Source: JACPVF01 sp964502095 (GTDB lineage: Bacteria > Chloroflexota > Anaerolineae > Anaerolineales > Villigracilaceae). From it: a DNA stretch of 64,000 bases. The notes below the pieces were generated by a model, which did not search any database, was not told the origin of the DNA, and saw only the letters and a list, made by a program, of their open reading frames with translations. Below are positions 32,464-42,248 of the stretch, in pieces. Where the stretch lies: contig CAZCUF010000011.1 in the NCBI GenBank assembly GCA_964502095.1, positions 1-64,000 of the forward strand. The letters are read 5' to 3'. Both the position numbers and the translations under genes were made by a program. Position 1 is the first letter of the stretch; every line of letters begins with the position of its first letter.

Positions 32464-33978
32464 ATGAGATCAATCGCGCGCATTCACCCCTTCCTGTTTC
32501 TAATCGTCTCGTTGATGTATCTCTATCGCGGCGCGGCGATCATTGCTTCGCCGGAACAGGTTGTTCGCCCGGCGGTAATCTTGATCGCGCTTTTACTGCT
32601 ATTGGAATTTCCAGCGCGTTGGATATCCGGCGACTGGGACAGCGCCGCGCTCCTGCTCTCGATTTTTGTGCTGGGGGTTTGTTCCAACTGGCGAACTTCT
32701 CTGGCCGTGGGCATTATTTCCATTATTGTTCTTGCCATTGGCTTGATTTTAATCCGGATCAGACGCATCCGCGCAAAATTATTTCAGCTGAATATACTGC
32801 TCACCATGGTCGGCTTGATATTTGTGTTCAGCCTTGGCTTGCCCCTTGCGGGGACTCTGCCGCCCGCCTCGAAAGTTTTTTCCCAACCCGTCTGGTCTCA
32901 CGTCGACCTCGTGCCTGTCAACCCGCCCCCGGATATTTACTATATTGTTCTGGACGGCTACGCTCGCGCAGACATTCTGAAGGACTTATATCAATTCGAC
33001 AATTCAGGGTTTATCGAAGAGCTCGAATCTCTCAGTTTCGTTGTCCCAACGCGAAATCACTCCAATTATTCCAGGACCGCCCTTTCAGTGACTTCGACCC
33101 TGAACATGGATTACACGGAAAACTTCGCGCCGGGCCTGGAGGAATATCCTTATTGGTGGTTGATGTCGCCGGCCTTGAACTATAGCCGCGTGCGAAGCAT
33201 GCTGGAAGAAATGGGCTACACCTCGGTCGCGATTGCCACAGATTGGGGCGTCACGAATAACACTACCGCAGATGAATATTATGCTCCCGCGCCGGTGGTT
33301 TTAAACGATTTTGAAAATTATTTTTTATTTCAAACGCCAATGGACACGATCCGTCCATTGTTCGGGACGTTCGCCTATGTTCAATCGTACGACGCGCACC
33401 GCTCTTTGATCCGCTTTCAATTTGAAACGCTGGCCCAAATGTCATCCCGGGCCGGTCCGAAATTCATTTTCGCTCATATTCTTGCGCCTCATCCTCCATT
33501 CGTCTTCGATGCGGACGGGAAGCCTCTCCAGCCCAGCTATCGATTCAATTTTAACGATGCGAACGATTTTCCACTCCAGGATAAGGAGATATATCGTCAG
33601 GGTTATGTCGCTCAAGTTCGTTATGTCAATACTCAACTGCTGGATATGATCGAGACGATTCTGCATAATTCGAAAACCCCGCCCATCATCATTTTGCAAG
33701 CGGATCATGGTCCGGGCATGCTCACGGATTTCAACTCAGCGGAAAACACCTGCCTGGCGGAGCGTTTTTCCCCGTTTGCCGCCTATTATTTGCCGGGCGT
33801 CGACTCCTCTGTCGTTCCCAATGATATTACGCCAGTCAATCTATTTCGAATCGTTTTCAACGAATATTTTTCCGCGGACTTCCCCCTCCTTGAGGATCGA
33901 CAGTATTATAGCGATGGGGTTTTTCTTTATCGCCAGGAAGATGTGACCGAACAGGTAGATACCTGCGCAAGACAATAG
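32464..33978 (+). CDS. Membrane-anchored sulfatase-like (alkaline phosphatase superfamily) enzyme
   Basis: 504 residues: about five N-terminal helices (10-145) then an extracellular hydrolase domain. Superfamily metal sites are visible: IYYIVLDGYARAD, the probable nucleophile region SNYSRTALSVTSTLNM, HILAPHPPF and LQADHGPGM. This plan resembles LTA-synthase/phosphoethanolamine-transferase-like or arylsulfatase-like surface enzymes. The substrate is unknown, but the glycosyltransferases downstream suggest an envelope glycan. No sulfatase formylglycine C-x-P-S-R motif was seen. Confidence 0.78.
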   Translation: MRSIARIHPFLFLIVSLMYLYRGAAIIASPEQVVRPAVILIALLLLLEFPARWISGDWDSAALLLSIFVLGVCSNWRTSLAVGIISIIVLAIGLILIRIRRIRAKLFQLNILLTMVGLIFVFSLGLPLAGTLPPASKVFSQPVWSHVDLVPVNPPPDIYYIVLDGYARADILKDLYQFDNSGFIEELESLSFVVPTRNHSNYSRTALSVTSTLNMDYTENFAPGLEEYPYWWLMSPALNYSRVRSMLEEMGYTSVAIATDWGVTNNTTADEYYAPAPVVLNDFENYFLFQTPMDTIRPLFGTFAYVQSYDAHRSLIRFQFETLAQMSSRAGPKFIFAHILAPHPPFVFDADGKPLQPSYRFNFNDANDFPLQDKEIYRQGYVAQVRYVNTQLLDMIETILHNSKTPPIIILQADHGPGMLTDFNSAENTCLAERFSPFAAYYLPGVDSSVVPNDITPVNLFRIVFNEYFSADFPLLEDRQYYSDGVFLYRQEDVTEQVDTCARQ

Positions 33979-34031
33979 ATAATACATAAGTCAACTTTTC
34001 CTCCGGCTTTGTTGCACAGCGAGACCTGTCT

Positions 34032-36179
34032 TCATTGAAGGGTATTAGTCACTTGCCAGACTCCATCTGCGTTTCGCCGACAGGCTTCTTCCTTTTCAAT
34101 TGGCGGGTTTGTAACTTTGATTTGATATGAAATGACAGCATCCCCGCTTCTGCCGTAAAGAGGCTGGAGTTGCATCCAACTGGGCGTATTGTTAGGGCTG
34201 GGAATCATCCCGAACTGCAGATGCCTTACTGTGTACTCATTTTCGTATGCAATGTAACTGTATCCTTCCCGATAGACCTCTGCCCAGAATGCGTCAGGAT
34301 TCTGATGAGATAGGTCGTGCAACAAGCTGTACTCCTCGTTGTTTGTCGAGCAGGAGAACAGGTCGGTCCGAAGATAGTAGCGATAGGCCCCCAGGGTAAG
34401 GACGCGGTCGCCCTGGCCGGCAGTTTGATTGATCGGGGCGAGATATTCGCAGAATACCTTATCGTAGCAATGCGGATTGCCCTGCGAGTCGATCGGCGAA
34501 TATGCGTTGATCGAAATGAAAATAGTGCGAAGATTGATGAAGATCAGAAGCGCTATGACCAGGCCGGATTCAAAATAATTAAAGTATCTATCGGAGTTGT
34601 TCAGCAATGCGGCGAGTAATTCCGAAACGGGATAGTACAAAATAATCCAGAGAAAGAAAACATATCGAATCTCCGTCACGGTGAAAAAAGTAAATATCCA
34701 TGCGATAAGCGTAACAATGGAGGCGCTTAGGATAATACCCGTTATTTTTTTAAGTCCGATTTTTTCGCGGATGCTCCCCAGAAAAAGGGCGGGCAGGAAG
34801 GCAATAAAGAGCGGACTGATATTTCCAAGACTCTGTGGAGTATTATCGAAGGAGACTGCAAGCGGATAGAGAAGCCTGACTGTGAGCAATTGACCTGGTT
34901 TATAGTTCCATGGGCCGGTTGCGGGATTTATATTCGAAACGCTCGACATAAAAGCGAACGGGTCTCTGAAGATCATCCAATTTGCAAAGAGATGATAGAT
35001 ACCCAAGCCAACAGCCCCGATTGAAATCCAAATTAAAGTCTGCAAGAAATGGGGAAGCTTATTCCGGGCTGTTTTGTTTTTGTCTTTCTGTAATAGGACA
35101 GTCTGAAAATAAAAAAGGAGAATAAATATCGCTAATAGAAAGGCATTGAATGGTCTTGCGACGATTGATAATCCCGATAGAAAGCCTATGATGAGAAGAC
35201 CGGATTTGTCCTGCCCCTGCCGCCGGAATCGCGCAACCATCCAATACACTGCCGCAAGCGCGGGCATGAAACTGATCAAATCGACTTTGCCATCTCCAAG
35301 AAGATCGAGAAAAGACGTCGAACTGATCAGCATGGCGAGGGAGAGAATTTTCGCCCGCCCGGACAGTTCCAGTTTTTCTGCCAGTGCCAGGGCGAATATG
35401 ATAATAGTGGCTCCGCAGACCCATGAGAATAAACGTGCGGCCTGATCTCCAAAAAGTTGGATTAGAGCCGTAAACTGGATCGCCGTTTGAAAGACACTGG
35501 CAACGAATGTGTCATTGGTAAAAAAGTGAATCCGGCCTGTCAGCGCGGTGATTTTTGCGTCGGAGAAATAGATCGCCGAAGCATCGTAGCTAATTCTGGC
35601 GGTTGATAAAAACAGGGAGAAAAATAAGATACTGCAGGCCAGACCGATAAGAATTTTGTCGTATGTTCGCAGGGAGAAATGGTTCTTACCTGCCTTTACT
35701 CTGGAATAAATTCGGAAGAGAAGGGCTTTTAAATGGCGAAAGCCCAATATAAAACCGAGAAATAAACTTATGCCGACCTCGACGGAAGTGATTTTATAAA
35801 GCCCGGCCAGGGTCATGAATAGGAGGGCAAATATCCCATGTCCGATTATGAATCCGGTTCCTAAATAGGCAAACCAATCTAAACCAGTGTAATGTTGCTC
35901 AAAAGGTTTTTCTTTTAGAAAATGAAGAATAAACAATCCCAGGGATGCGCAGGAGACGGAAAACAAAGCAACCCCTGCAATGGCTTTCGTCGAATCCAGC
36001 AAATACTGAATAAAATTTATTCTTTGAATTTCCGTTATGATTCGAGGAAAATCTATCAGATTCGACCAATGAATATAACTTACCCGCCCGGGAAAAGCGA
36101 TAAAAATGCCTACGCATAGAAGGGTCCAGCCAAGTAGCAGGACGCGGGCCGTGCCGGATAGTTGCTTTACATTTTGCAT
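34032..36179 (-). CDS. Large polytopic membrane protein, possible GT-C glycosyltransferase
   Basis: About 715 residues from the ATG at 36179; the frame runs to a TTG at 36239, just past the GT2 stop, which is an alternative. There are some 14 hydrophobic helices up to residue 560, then a soluble extracytoplasmic end. A conserved-looking loop (ARISYDASAIYFSDAKITAL) could hold the acidic catalytic residue of GT-C enzymes. No named family is certain. The base composition is visibly AT-richer than in neighbouring housekeeping genes. Probably co-transcribed with the GT2 gene. Confidence 0.7.
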   Translation of the reverse strand: MQNVKQLSGTARVLLLGWTLLCVGIFIAFPGRVSYIHWSNLIDFPRIITEIQRINFIQYLLDSTKAIAGVALFSVSCASLGLFILHFLKEKPFEQHYTGLDWFAYLGTGFIIGHGIFALLFMTLAGLYKITSVEVGISLFLGFILGFRHLKALLFRIYSRVKAGKNHFSLRTYDKILIGLACSILFFSLFLSTARISYDASAIYFSDAKITALTGRIHFFTNDTFVASVFQTAIQFTALIQLFGDQAARLFSWVCGATIIIFALALAEKLELSGRAKILSLAMLISSTSFLDLLGDGKVDLISFMPALAAVYWMVARFRRQGQDKSGLLIIGFLSGLSIVARPFNAFLLAIFILLFYFQTVLLQKDKNKTARNKLPHFLQTLIWISIGAVGLGIYHLFANWMIFRDPFAFMSSVSNINPATGPWNYKPGQLLTVRLLYPLAVSFDNTPQSLGNISPLFIAFLPALFLGSIREKIGLKKITGIILSASIVTLIAWIFTFFTVTEIRYVFFLWIILYYPVSELLAALLNNSDRYFNYFESGLVIALLIFINLRTIFISINAYSPIDSQGNPHCYDKVFCEYLAPINQTAGQGDRVLTLGAYRYYLRTDLFSCSTNNEEYSLLHDLSHQNPDAFWAEVYREGYSYIAYENEYTVRHLQFGMIPSPNNTPSWMQLQPLYGRSGDAVISYQIKVTNPPIEKEEACRRNADGVWQVTNTLQ

Positions 36180-36243
36180 GAGTTCTTCGCTCTGGCGCAG
36201 GTATAAGTCACTGCCCTTTATTCTACTTCGTATGGGCAATGCT

Positions 36244-37197
36244 TCATTTGCCGGGATTTAGGCGTGTTCTTGCTCTTGCAATCGCTCTTTCCCAAATTCG
36301 CGAGTCTCTCAAGTATCGACGAATGCCAAATAGCCCTAATCGAAGCAGTCCGAAAAATAATTTCAGGACGCCGATCTTTTCGCCGTGAACTGCGCTGGCG
36401 AAGGCGACATTGACATCTATCGAGAAGGCCGATGTTTTACGAATCCCGTCTTCCCGCGACTTGGCGCTATTTAAATGATTGAAATACCTGCCCGGCACAA
36501 GTTCCAATTGTTGTCTGAACTCGCTCAGGTATGCGCTTCGTGTTTCGGTCTGTGAATGAGGATGGATTCGGAAACCGCAAAGCGATTCTGCGCAATAGAC
36601 GATTTGACCGCGAAGCGTTAATTTTAGCCAGAAATCCCAATCCGCTGTGTACCATAGTTTTTCATCCAGGCCGCCAAGGGTAATCGCGGTCTCTCGTTTG
36701 ATGATTGGAGCCGCAATCGCGACGAAGTTTTGGGTCAGTAAGCGTTCCAGCATAATATCCGGGTCGACTATCGAAGGATAAGCGGGGAGAGGACAGCGCC
36801 AATGTCCCAGATATCTGCCGCGTGAGTCGATAAAATCAGCGGAATGTAGAAAAAAATCGACTTTCGGATGTGCTTTGGTCAATGAGCGAACGACCTTGAG
36901 CCGGTCTTTATGCCAGACGTCATCCTGATGCAGGATACTGATGTAATCGCCGCTCGCCAGACTCAAGGCATGGTTTGTAGCGGCAACCCAATTTCCTTTT
37001 CTCTCCTGCCCAACCAGAACGAGATTTAATTTTTTCTTGCACTGCTCCAGTATGGACAGTGTTCGATCGGTGGAGCCATCGTCAACCACGATACATTCTA
37101 TATTTGGATCCTCCTGGGCAAGGACGGAATCCAGCATAAAGGGGAGATAGCTTTCGCCGTTGTAGGTTGGAATAAGAACAGAAAGCCAGGGACGCAT
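36244..37197 (-). CDS. Family 2 glycosyltransferase
   Basis: About 317 residues, GT-A fold. Visible motifs are LSVLIPTYNGESYL, IVVDDGSTDRT, the DxD-like LHQDDVWHKDRL, and the acceptor/base region TADWDFWLKL. The ATG at 37197 is preferred; a TTG at 37233 leaves only 10 bases to the divergent gene. It transfers an activated sugar to an unknown acceptor, most likely a lipid-linked or surface glycan given the neighbours. No membrane helices are clear. Confidence 0.86.
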   Translation of the reverse strand: MRPWLSVLIPTYNGESYLPFMLDSVLAQEDPNIECIVVDDGSTDRTLSILEQCKKKLNLVLVGQERKGNWVAATNHALSLASGDYISILHQDDVWHKDRLKVVRSLTKAHPKVDFFLHSADFIDSRGRYLGHWRCPLPAYPSIVDPDIMLERLLTQNFVAIAAPIIKRETAITLGGLDEKLWYTADWDFWLKLTLRGQIVYCAESLCGFRIHPHSQTETRSAYLSEFRQQLELVPGRYFNHLNSAKSREDGIRKTSAFSIDVNVAFASAVHGEKIGVLKLFFGLLRLGLFGIRRYLRDSRIWERAIARARTRLNPGK

Positions 37198-37243
37198 CTT
37201 TTTATCGACTAGAATTGGACGAAGAGTAGACAATCAAACGGTT

Positions 37244-38353
37244 ATGGCAAATACTTGGAAGATTGTACGGCATGAATGGCCAATGATGGCTGTGTTATTT
37301 GTAGGGCTTACAGCTCGATTGTTGGTTGCGGTATTCGGCCATAATTACGACTTCAATTCGTACCTGATTGTGTTGAATATTCTCGATCGCGGTCAGAATG
37401 TATATTCCGGCACATCCCGGTATAACTATGGGCCTGTCTGGTTCAATATTATCGGCATTATATATGATTTGGTTTCCGAGAATCAAGGCGCCTTCAGGTT
37501 TGCATTGACCGTGTTTTTATCTTTTGTCGATGTGGGTATTTTTTCCATTGTCTGGAAACGCTTTGGCCGGGTAGCCGCAAGCCTGTTTTTTCTCAACCCG
37601 ATTTCGGTCATTATTACGAGCTACCATAACCAGTTTGACAATTTAGCCGTTTTATTGGGGATGATCTCAGTGGAGCTGTTCGCAGATGAATTCGATAAAC
37701 CGTTGAATTGGCGAAAATTATCGGGGTCCCTGATCTTGGGTTTATCTTTAGCCGTGAAGCACATCCTTTTTGCTTTTCCGCTTTGGCTTGCGGTGAAACA
37801 AAAGGGGATGGCTCATAAGGCAGTCGTTCTTCTTCTGCCGGCTGCCGTCTTCGTTTTGGGATTTCTCCCGTATTGGAGCGGCGGGACGCAGGGGATCGTT
37901 CGGAATGTTTGGCTTTATGAATCCTCCCAAAATGAATATTTTTATCGTTTGTTTATTCCTCAGGTTTTACGCTCCATTATTTCGGCCAAAACGATTTGGG
38001 CGCTTCTTCTGATCGGCTTTGCCTTTTACTTTAAAAAACAAAATGGATTTAAATCCCTGCTTCTATATACGAGCGTTCTTGTTTGGGCTTCCCCCTCGAT
38101 TGTCAACCAATATCTGGCGATCCCGGATGCATATTTGGCGGCCTTCTTTAATCCATTTCATTTGGCCTATGTTCTGGTCGGCGCGTGGCAGCTTGTCGTT
38201 GATTATGACGGTCTGCATGTTGCGGCATTTCAGCAATATGCAAATCGCGACATCTATTACAGTGCCGCGATCGTTTTATTGCTTTTGGGCTTTATTCGGG
38301 AGGTGTGGGGTGAACAAATTCGGCGAATCTTCGCGAGGCGTTCTCGGAATTAA
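37244..38353 (+). CDS. GT-C type membrane glycosyltransferase candidate
   Basis: 369 residues with about ten helices. The first extracytoplasmic loop has an acidic residue in HNYDFNSYLIV, followed by GQNVYSGTSRYNYGPVW. SYHNQFDNLAVLLGM and LAVKHILFAFPLW resemble the HxQFD and K-x-x-x motifs of ALG6/PIG-M-like mannosyltransferases. It would use a polyprenyl-phosphate sugar donor outside the membrane. Divergent from the GT2 gene with a 46-base gap. The donor may be made by the DPM1-like enzyme encoded at 38396. Confidence 0.75.
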   Translation: MANTWKIVRHEWPMMAVLFVGLTARLLVAVFGHNYDFNSYLIVLNILDRGQNVYSGTSRYNYGPVWFNIIGIIYDLVSENQGAFRFALTVFLSFVDVGIFSIVWKRFGRVAASLFFLNPISVIITSYHNQFDNLAVLLGMISVELFADEFDKPLNWRKLSGSLILGLSLAVKHILFAFPLWLAVKQKGMAHKAVVLLLPAAVFVLGFLPYWSGGTQGIVRNVWLYESSQNEYFYRLFIPQVLRSIISAKTIWALLLIGFAFYFKKQNGFKSLLLYTSVLVWASPSIVNQYLAIPDAYLAAFFNPFHLAYVLVGAWQLVVDYDGLHVAAFQQYANRDIYYSAAIVLLLLGFIREVWGEQIRRIFARRSRN

Positions 38354-38395
38354 ATAATCGTCGAGAATCAGGCCATGGAAAAACCTGACCGTTGG

Positions 38396-39577
38396 TTACC
38401 CTGCGCGGTTGGCGATGTTAATTCCCAAAATGCTTAATACAAAACTGGTCAATATAACCTGACCGCCGACGATCAAAGCCAGACTGCCCCCGAAGACGAG
38501 GCGCACGCTGATATCAAAGCCGATTTGGGAGAAGATGGGGGAGAGTTGGATGGCCCTGATCATTACCAGAATGCCGGCCAGCAAAATGATAAAGCCTGCC
38601 GCCAATCCTTTCTCCAGGTTGATATATTGAAAGAGTGCAAAGAATCTCGGCTTGACGGGCAGGAGGCCGGTTTGAAATGCGAAAACTCTGGTGATCGTCG
38701 CAAATGAAATCATGCTGATGCCCAGGAACAGCAGTGTTCCTGCGGCGATGAAGGTATGGAAATCAATGAAGCGGAAGCCGATGTTAACCGGGCCGAAAAA
38801 CAGGATCAGGCTGAAGACGCTTCCCAAAATCACCAGAATCAAACCGGGGTAGAAGAACAGCCAGCGCGGACTGTAGATCAGCAGAAATCGCAAATGCCGC
38901 CAGCCGTCCCGAAAGGAGCGCAGGTGCGGAGGCCGATCCCTTCCGTCCGGCGCGAGCGTGGTGGGGACCTCGCAGACCTTCATCCCCAGAATGGAGGCTT
39001 TGATCACGATCTCGCTCGCCAACTCCATCCCCGTCGTCTGCAGATTCATCCTTTGGATCGCCTTCCGTGTAAACCCCCTTAAGCCACAATGAAAATCTTT
39101 GGCCGGTGTTTTGAAAAATGCCTGACCGATAAAAGACAGAATCGGGTTGCCAATGTATTTATGATGCCAGGGCATGGCGCCTTTTTTGATTCCGCCTTCG
39201 AAGCGGTTTCCCATTACCAGGTCGTAACCTTCGCGCAGTTTCTCAATGAACGGCATGAGATGGACGAGGTCGTAGCTCAGGTCGGCATCGGCCATGATGA
39301 CGTACTTTCCCTTCGCCGCTTCGAATCCCGCGCGCAGTGCACTGCCATAACCCTTTTCGCTGACGTGCACCACCACTGCCTTCTTCTGCTGTGCGATCTT
39401 TACGGACCTGTCTTCGCTTCCGTTATCGGCGACAATGACCTCGCCCTTGATTTTGTGTGCGCGCAGAAATGTTCTCGCCTGAGCAATACAGGCCCCAACG
39501 GTCCGCTCTTCGTTCAGGCAGGGCAGAACGATGCTCAACTCCAATTTTTCCGAAGCTCTTCGTCCCTTCAGCGCCAT
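38396..39577 (-). CDS. Polyprenyl-phosphate glycosyltransferase (DPM1/GT2-like) with membrane tail
   Basis: 393 residues: a cytoplasmic GT-A domain (about 15-235; LSIVLPCLNEERTVG, IVADNGSEDRS, MADADLSYD, DFHCGLRGF) then four helices (about 240-390). This is the plan of dolichyl/polyprenyl-phosphate mannose or glucose synthases with a GtrA-like tail. The ATG at 39577 is used; an in-frame TTG lies two codons upstream. It starts 9 bases after mutS ends, so it may ride on that transcript. It can supply lipid-linked sugar to GT-C enzymes nearby. Confidence 0.86.
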   Translation of the reverse strand: MALKGRRASEKLELSIVLPCLNEERTVGACIAQARTFLRAHKIKGEVIVADNGSEDRSVKIAQQKKAVVVHVSEKGYGSALRAGFEAAKGKYVIMADADLSYDLVHLMPFIEKLREGYDLVMGNRFEGGIKKGAMPWHHKYIGNPILSFIGQAFFKTPAKDFHCGLRGFTRKAIQRMNLQTTGMELASEIVIKASILGMKVCEVPTTLAPDGRDRPPHLRSFRDGWRHLRFLLIYSPRWLFFYPGLILVILGSVFSLILFFGPVNIGFRFIDFHTFIAAGTLLFLGISMISFATITRVFAFQTGLLPVKPRFFALFQYINLEKGLAAGFIILLAGILVMIRAIQLSPIFSQIGFDISVRLVFGGSLALIVGGQVILTSFVLSILGINIANRAG

Positions 39578-39586
39578 GATCAAGAG

Positions 39587-42154
39587 TTATCCTTTCAAAT
39601 ATTTCTTCTGCCACTCGAACAACTTATTTAACGCCTCGATGGGGGATAACTCATTCACGTCAATTTCATTCAACTCATCCAATAGCGGACTCGTCTCCGG
39701 GAACAACATCGCTTGTTGTGCCGCTTGCGGATTGATTTTTACCGCGCGCCCCGAAGTCTTTTCGAGCTCGGCCATGATCTCATCGGCGCGCGTGATCACC
39801 GGCTTGGGCAATCCGGCCAGCTGTGCCACGTGGATGCCGTAGGAACGATCCGCGCCGCCGGGCACGATCTTGTGCAGGAACACTACTTTACCGTCTGCCT
39901 CGCTGACCGCCACGTTGTAATTGCGCACGCCCGGCAACAACTCGGCAAGCTGTGTTAGTTCGTGATAATGCGTTGCGAATAACGTTTTGGCGCGCACCTG
40001 CGGGTGATTATGAATATATTCGACGACTGCCCATGCAATCGAAACACCGTCGTATGTTGACGTTCCGCGCCCGATCTCGTCGAGGATCAACAGACTGCGC
40101 GGCGTGGCATGATGCAAAATGTTCGCGGTCTCGATCATCTCCACCATGAATGTGGATTGCCCCGCGTGAATCTCGTCCTGCGCGCCGATGCGCGTGAAGA
40201 TGCGGTCCACGAGTCCGATTTTTGCCGACTCGGCAGGCACGAACGATCCCATCTGCGCCATCAGCACGATCAATGCCGCCTGCCGCAGATAAGTGGACTT
40301 GCCCGCCATATTCGGCCCGGTAATGACGCGTACGATCTCGCCCTGTTCGAAGGTGATATCGTTCGGAACGTAGCGTTCGCCATGAGAGCTTTGCTCGACG
40401 ACCGGATGCCGCCCCGCGCGGATATCCAATCCGTCTCCTGCATGGACCTCGGGCCTGGTATAGCCTCCGAGCGCGGCGGATTCGGCTAAGGCGGCCAGCA
40501 CGTCCAGCTCGGCCAGTGCGCGCGCAATATCCAATAATTTTGACGCAGACTTGGCCAGTTCCGCACACACCTCGCGGAAGAGCCGCACTTCGATTTCCCG
40601 GATGCGCTCCTCTGCGTTCAACACCAGCGTTTCATATTCCTTCATTTCGGGCGTGATAAAACGCTCGGCATTGACCAGCGTTTGTTTGCGAATGTAATTT
40701 TCGGGGGCTTTATCGGCCGCGCCGCGCGAGATTTCAATGTAATAGCCGAAGACTTTGTTGTAACCGACTTTGAGCGTCTTGATGCCCGTCCGCTCGCGTT
40801 CCACCGATTCGAGGTTAGCGATCCACTCACGCGCGTGTTTGGAAGCTTCGATCACGCCGTCCAATTCAGTCGAATACCCAGTGCGGATAATGCCTGTGTT
40901 TTGCAGAGTCGCAGGCGGGTCGTCTGCAATGGATGATTGCAGGAGCGCCAACTCGTTTTCGGCTTGCTGAATTTTAGGCAGGCGGACTTTTGAGTTACCA
41001 ACTGCTTCGATGACTTTGGGCAATTGTTCGAGTGTGCTTCTCATCGCGATTAGGTCGCGCGGTTGGACGTGACCAGCCAGCACCCGGTTGACGAGTCGTT
41101 CCAAGTCCGCCAGCGGCTTCAACCCCGCGCGTAGTTCGGCGCGCCGCATGCCGTCTGCGAAGAAATAAGCCACACCTTCCTGACGCACATGAATTTTTTG
41201 GAGTTCCAAAAGCGGCTGGCTCACCCATTGGCGCATCAGCCGTTTGCCCATCGGCGTGACTGTATGATCGAGTACGCTCAACAGCGAGCCTTTGGATTCG
41301 CCGCGTAAGCCCTGCCCTGAGTTTTGCCGAAGGGTTTCGGTTAATTCGAGATTGCGGCGCGTGGCGGCATCGAGCGTCATAAATTCGGCGAGGCTGTAAG
41401 CGCGCAAGCCTGTAAGTAAGTGCAGGGCGTCGGGCTGTGTTTTTTGCAGATATTGCACGAGGGCGCCCGCCGCGCGGGTGGATAAAGTTTGATTCTTGAT
41501 TCCAAAGCCGTCCAGGGCCGCGGCATGAAAATGGGCAAGCAGGGTTTCTTCGCATTTACCCGGTTCAAAGCGCCAGGCCGGCCAGGGCGTGAGGTGACCG
41601 GAGATACCGTCGTTTAATTTCTGCGAATCGGGATGAAGGATTTCAGCCGGGTGGAGCCGGGTCAACTCGGCGCGCAACGCTTCGGGGTTGAGTTGGGTAA
41701 CGGCAAATTCCCCGGTGGTGATATCGGCATAGGCAACGGCGGCCAGGTTTTCGTCCAGAATGACCGAAGCCAGATAATTGTTTGCATCGCCGGGTAGCAG
41801 TCCCGGTTCGACCACTGTCCCGGGTGTTACGATCCGCACTACTTTGCGCGCGAACAGCCCTTTGACCGGTTCGCCGCCGACCTGCTCGCAGATGGCAACG
41901 TGATAGCCTTTTTCGATCAGGCGCGCCAGATAATTTTCCGCGGCGTGATAGGGAATGCCCGCCATGGGGATGCGCGTCCCTTTGGCGACACTACGGGAGG
42001 TGAGCACGATCTCGAGTTCGCGCGAGGCGGTCTGGGCGTCTTCATCGAAGGTCTCGTAGAAATCGCCGAGGCGGAAAAACACGATCTCGTTTGGATGCTC
42101 GCGCTTGATCTCCAGATATTGCTGGCGAATCGGCGTTACGTCTTCGTTGGGCAT
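39587..42154 (-). CDS. mutS: DNA mismatch repair protein MutS
   Basis: An 855-residue MutS1. The N-terminal mismatch-reading F-x-E lies in RLGDFYETFDED. The ATPase has GPNMAGKSTYLRQ (Walker A), LLILDEIGRGTSTYDG (Walker B) and ATHYHEL. Full length, including the C-terminal EALNKLFEWQKKYL. It binds mispairs and recruits MutL; mutL is not in the window. Its start codon lies about 7 bases after a TAAAAT box, so the message may be leaderless. Confidence 0.95.
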   Translation of the reverse strand: MPNEDVTPIRQQYLEIKREHPNEIVFFRLGDFYETFDEDAQTASRELEIVLTSRSVAKGTRIPMAGIPYHAAENYLARLIEKGYHVAICEQVGGEPVKGLFARKVVRIVTPGTVVEPGLLPGDANNYLASVILDENLAAVAYADITTGEFAVTQLNPEALRAELTRLHPAEILHPDSQKLNDGISGHLTPWPAWRFEPGKCEETLLAHFHAAALDGFGIKNQTLSTRAAGALVQYLQKTQPDALHLLTGLRAYSLAEFMTLDAATRRNLELTETLRQNSGQGLRGESKGSLLSVLDHTVTPMGKRLMRQWVSQPLLELQKIHVRQEGVAYFFADGMRRAELRAGLKPLADLERLVNRVLAGHVQPRDLIAMRSTLEQLPKVIEAVGNSKVRLPKIQQAENELALLQSSIADDPPATLQNTGIIRTGYSTELDGVIEASKHAREWIANLESVERERTGIKTLKVGYNKVFGYYIEISRGAADKAPENYIRKQTLVNAERFITPEMKEYETLVLNAEERIREIEVRLFREVCAELAKSASKLLDIARALAELDVLAALAESAALGGYTRPEVHAGDGLDIRAGRHPVVEQSSHGERYVPNDITFEQGEIVRVITGPNMAGKSTYLRQAALIVLMAQMGSFVPAESAKIGLVDRIFTRIGAQDEIHAGQSTFMVEMIETANILHHATPRSLLILDEIGRGTSTYDGVSIAWAVVEYIHNHPQVRAKTLFATHYHELTQLAELLPGVRNYNVAVSEADGKVVFLHKIVPGGADRSYGIHVAQLAGLPKPVITRADEIMAELEKTSGRAVKINPQAAQQAMLFPETSPLLDELNEIDVNELSPIEALNKLFEWQKKYLKG

Positions 42155-42160
42155 GTTGTG

Positions 42161-42166
42161 ATTTTA
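42161..42166 (-). promoter_or_regulatory. -10 box TAAAAT of mutS
   Basis: On the minus strand, 6 bases before the mutS ATG at 42154. The expected transcription start falls on or next to the start codon. Confidence 0.45.
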
Positions 42167-42248
42167 CTATGGGAGTCAGACTTGGACTACGGTACAGCCC
42201 CTTTCGGCGGTTGTAAGCCGATCGGGTTAAAATGGAATTATTCAGGCT

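Noticed and set aside
36180..36239. TTG start giving 20 more residues to the large membrane protein
   Set aside because: No clear ribosome site; kept as an alternative only, because it lies 4 bases after the GT2 stop and could be coupled.
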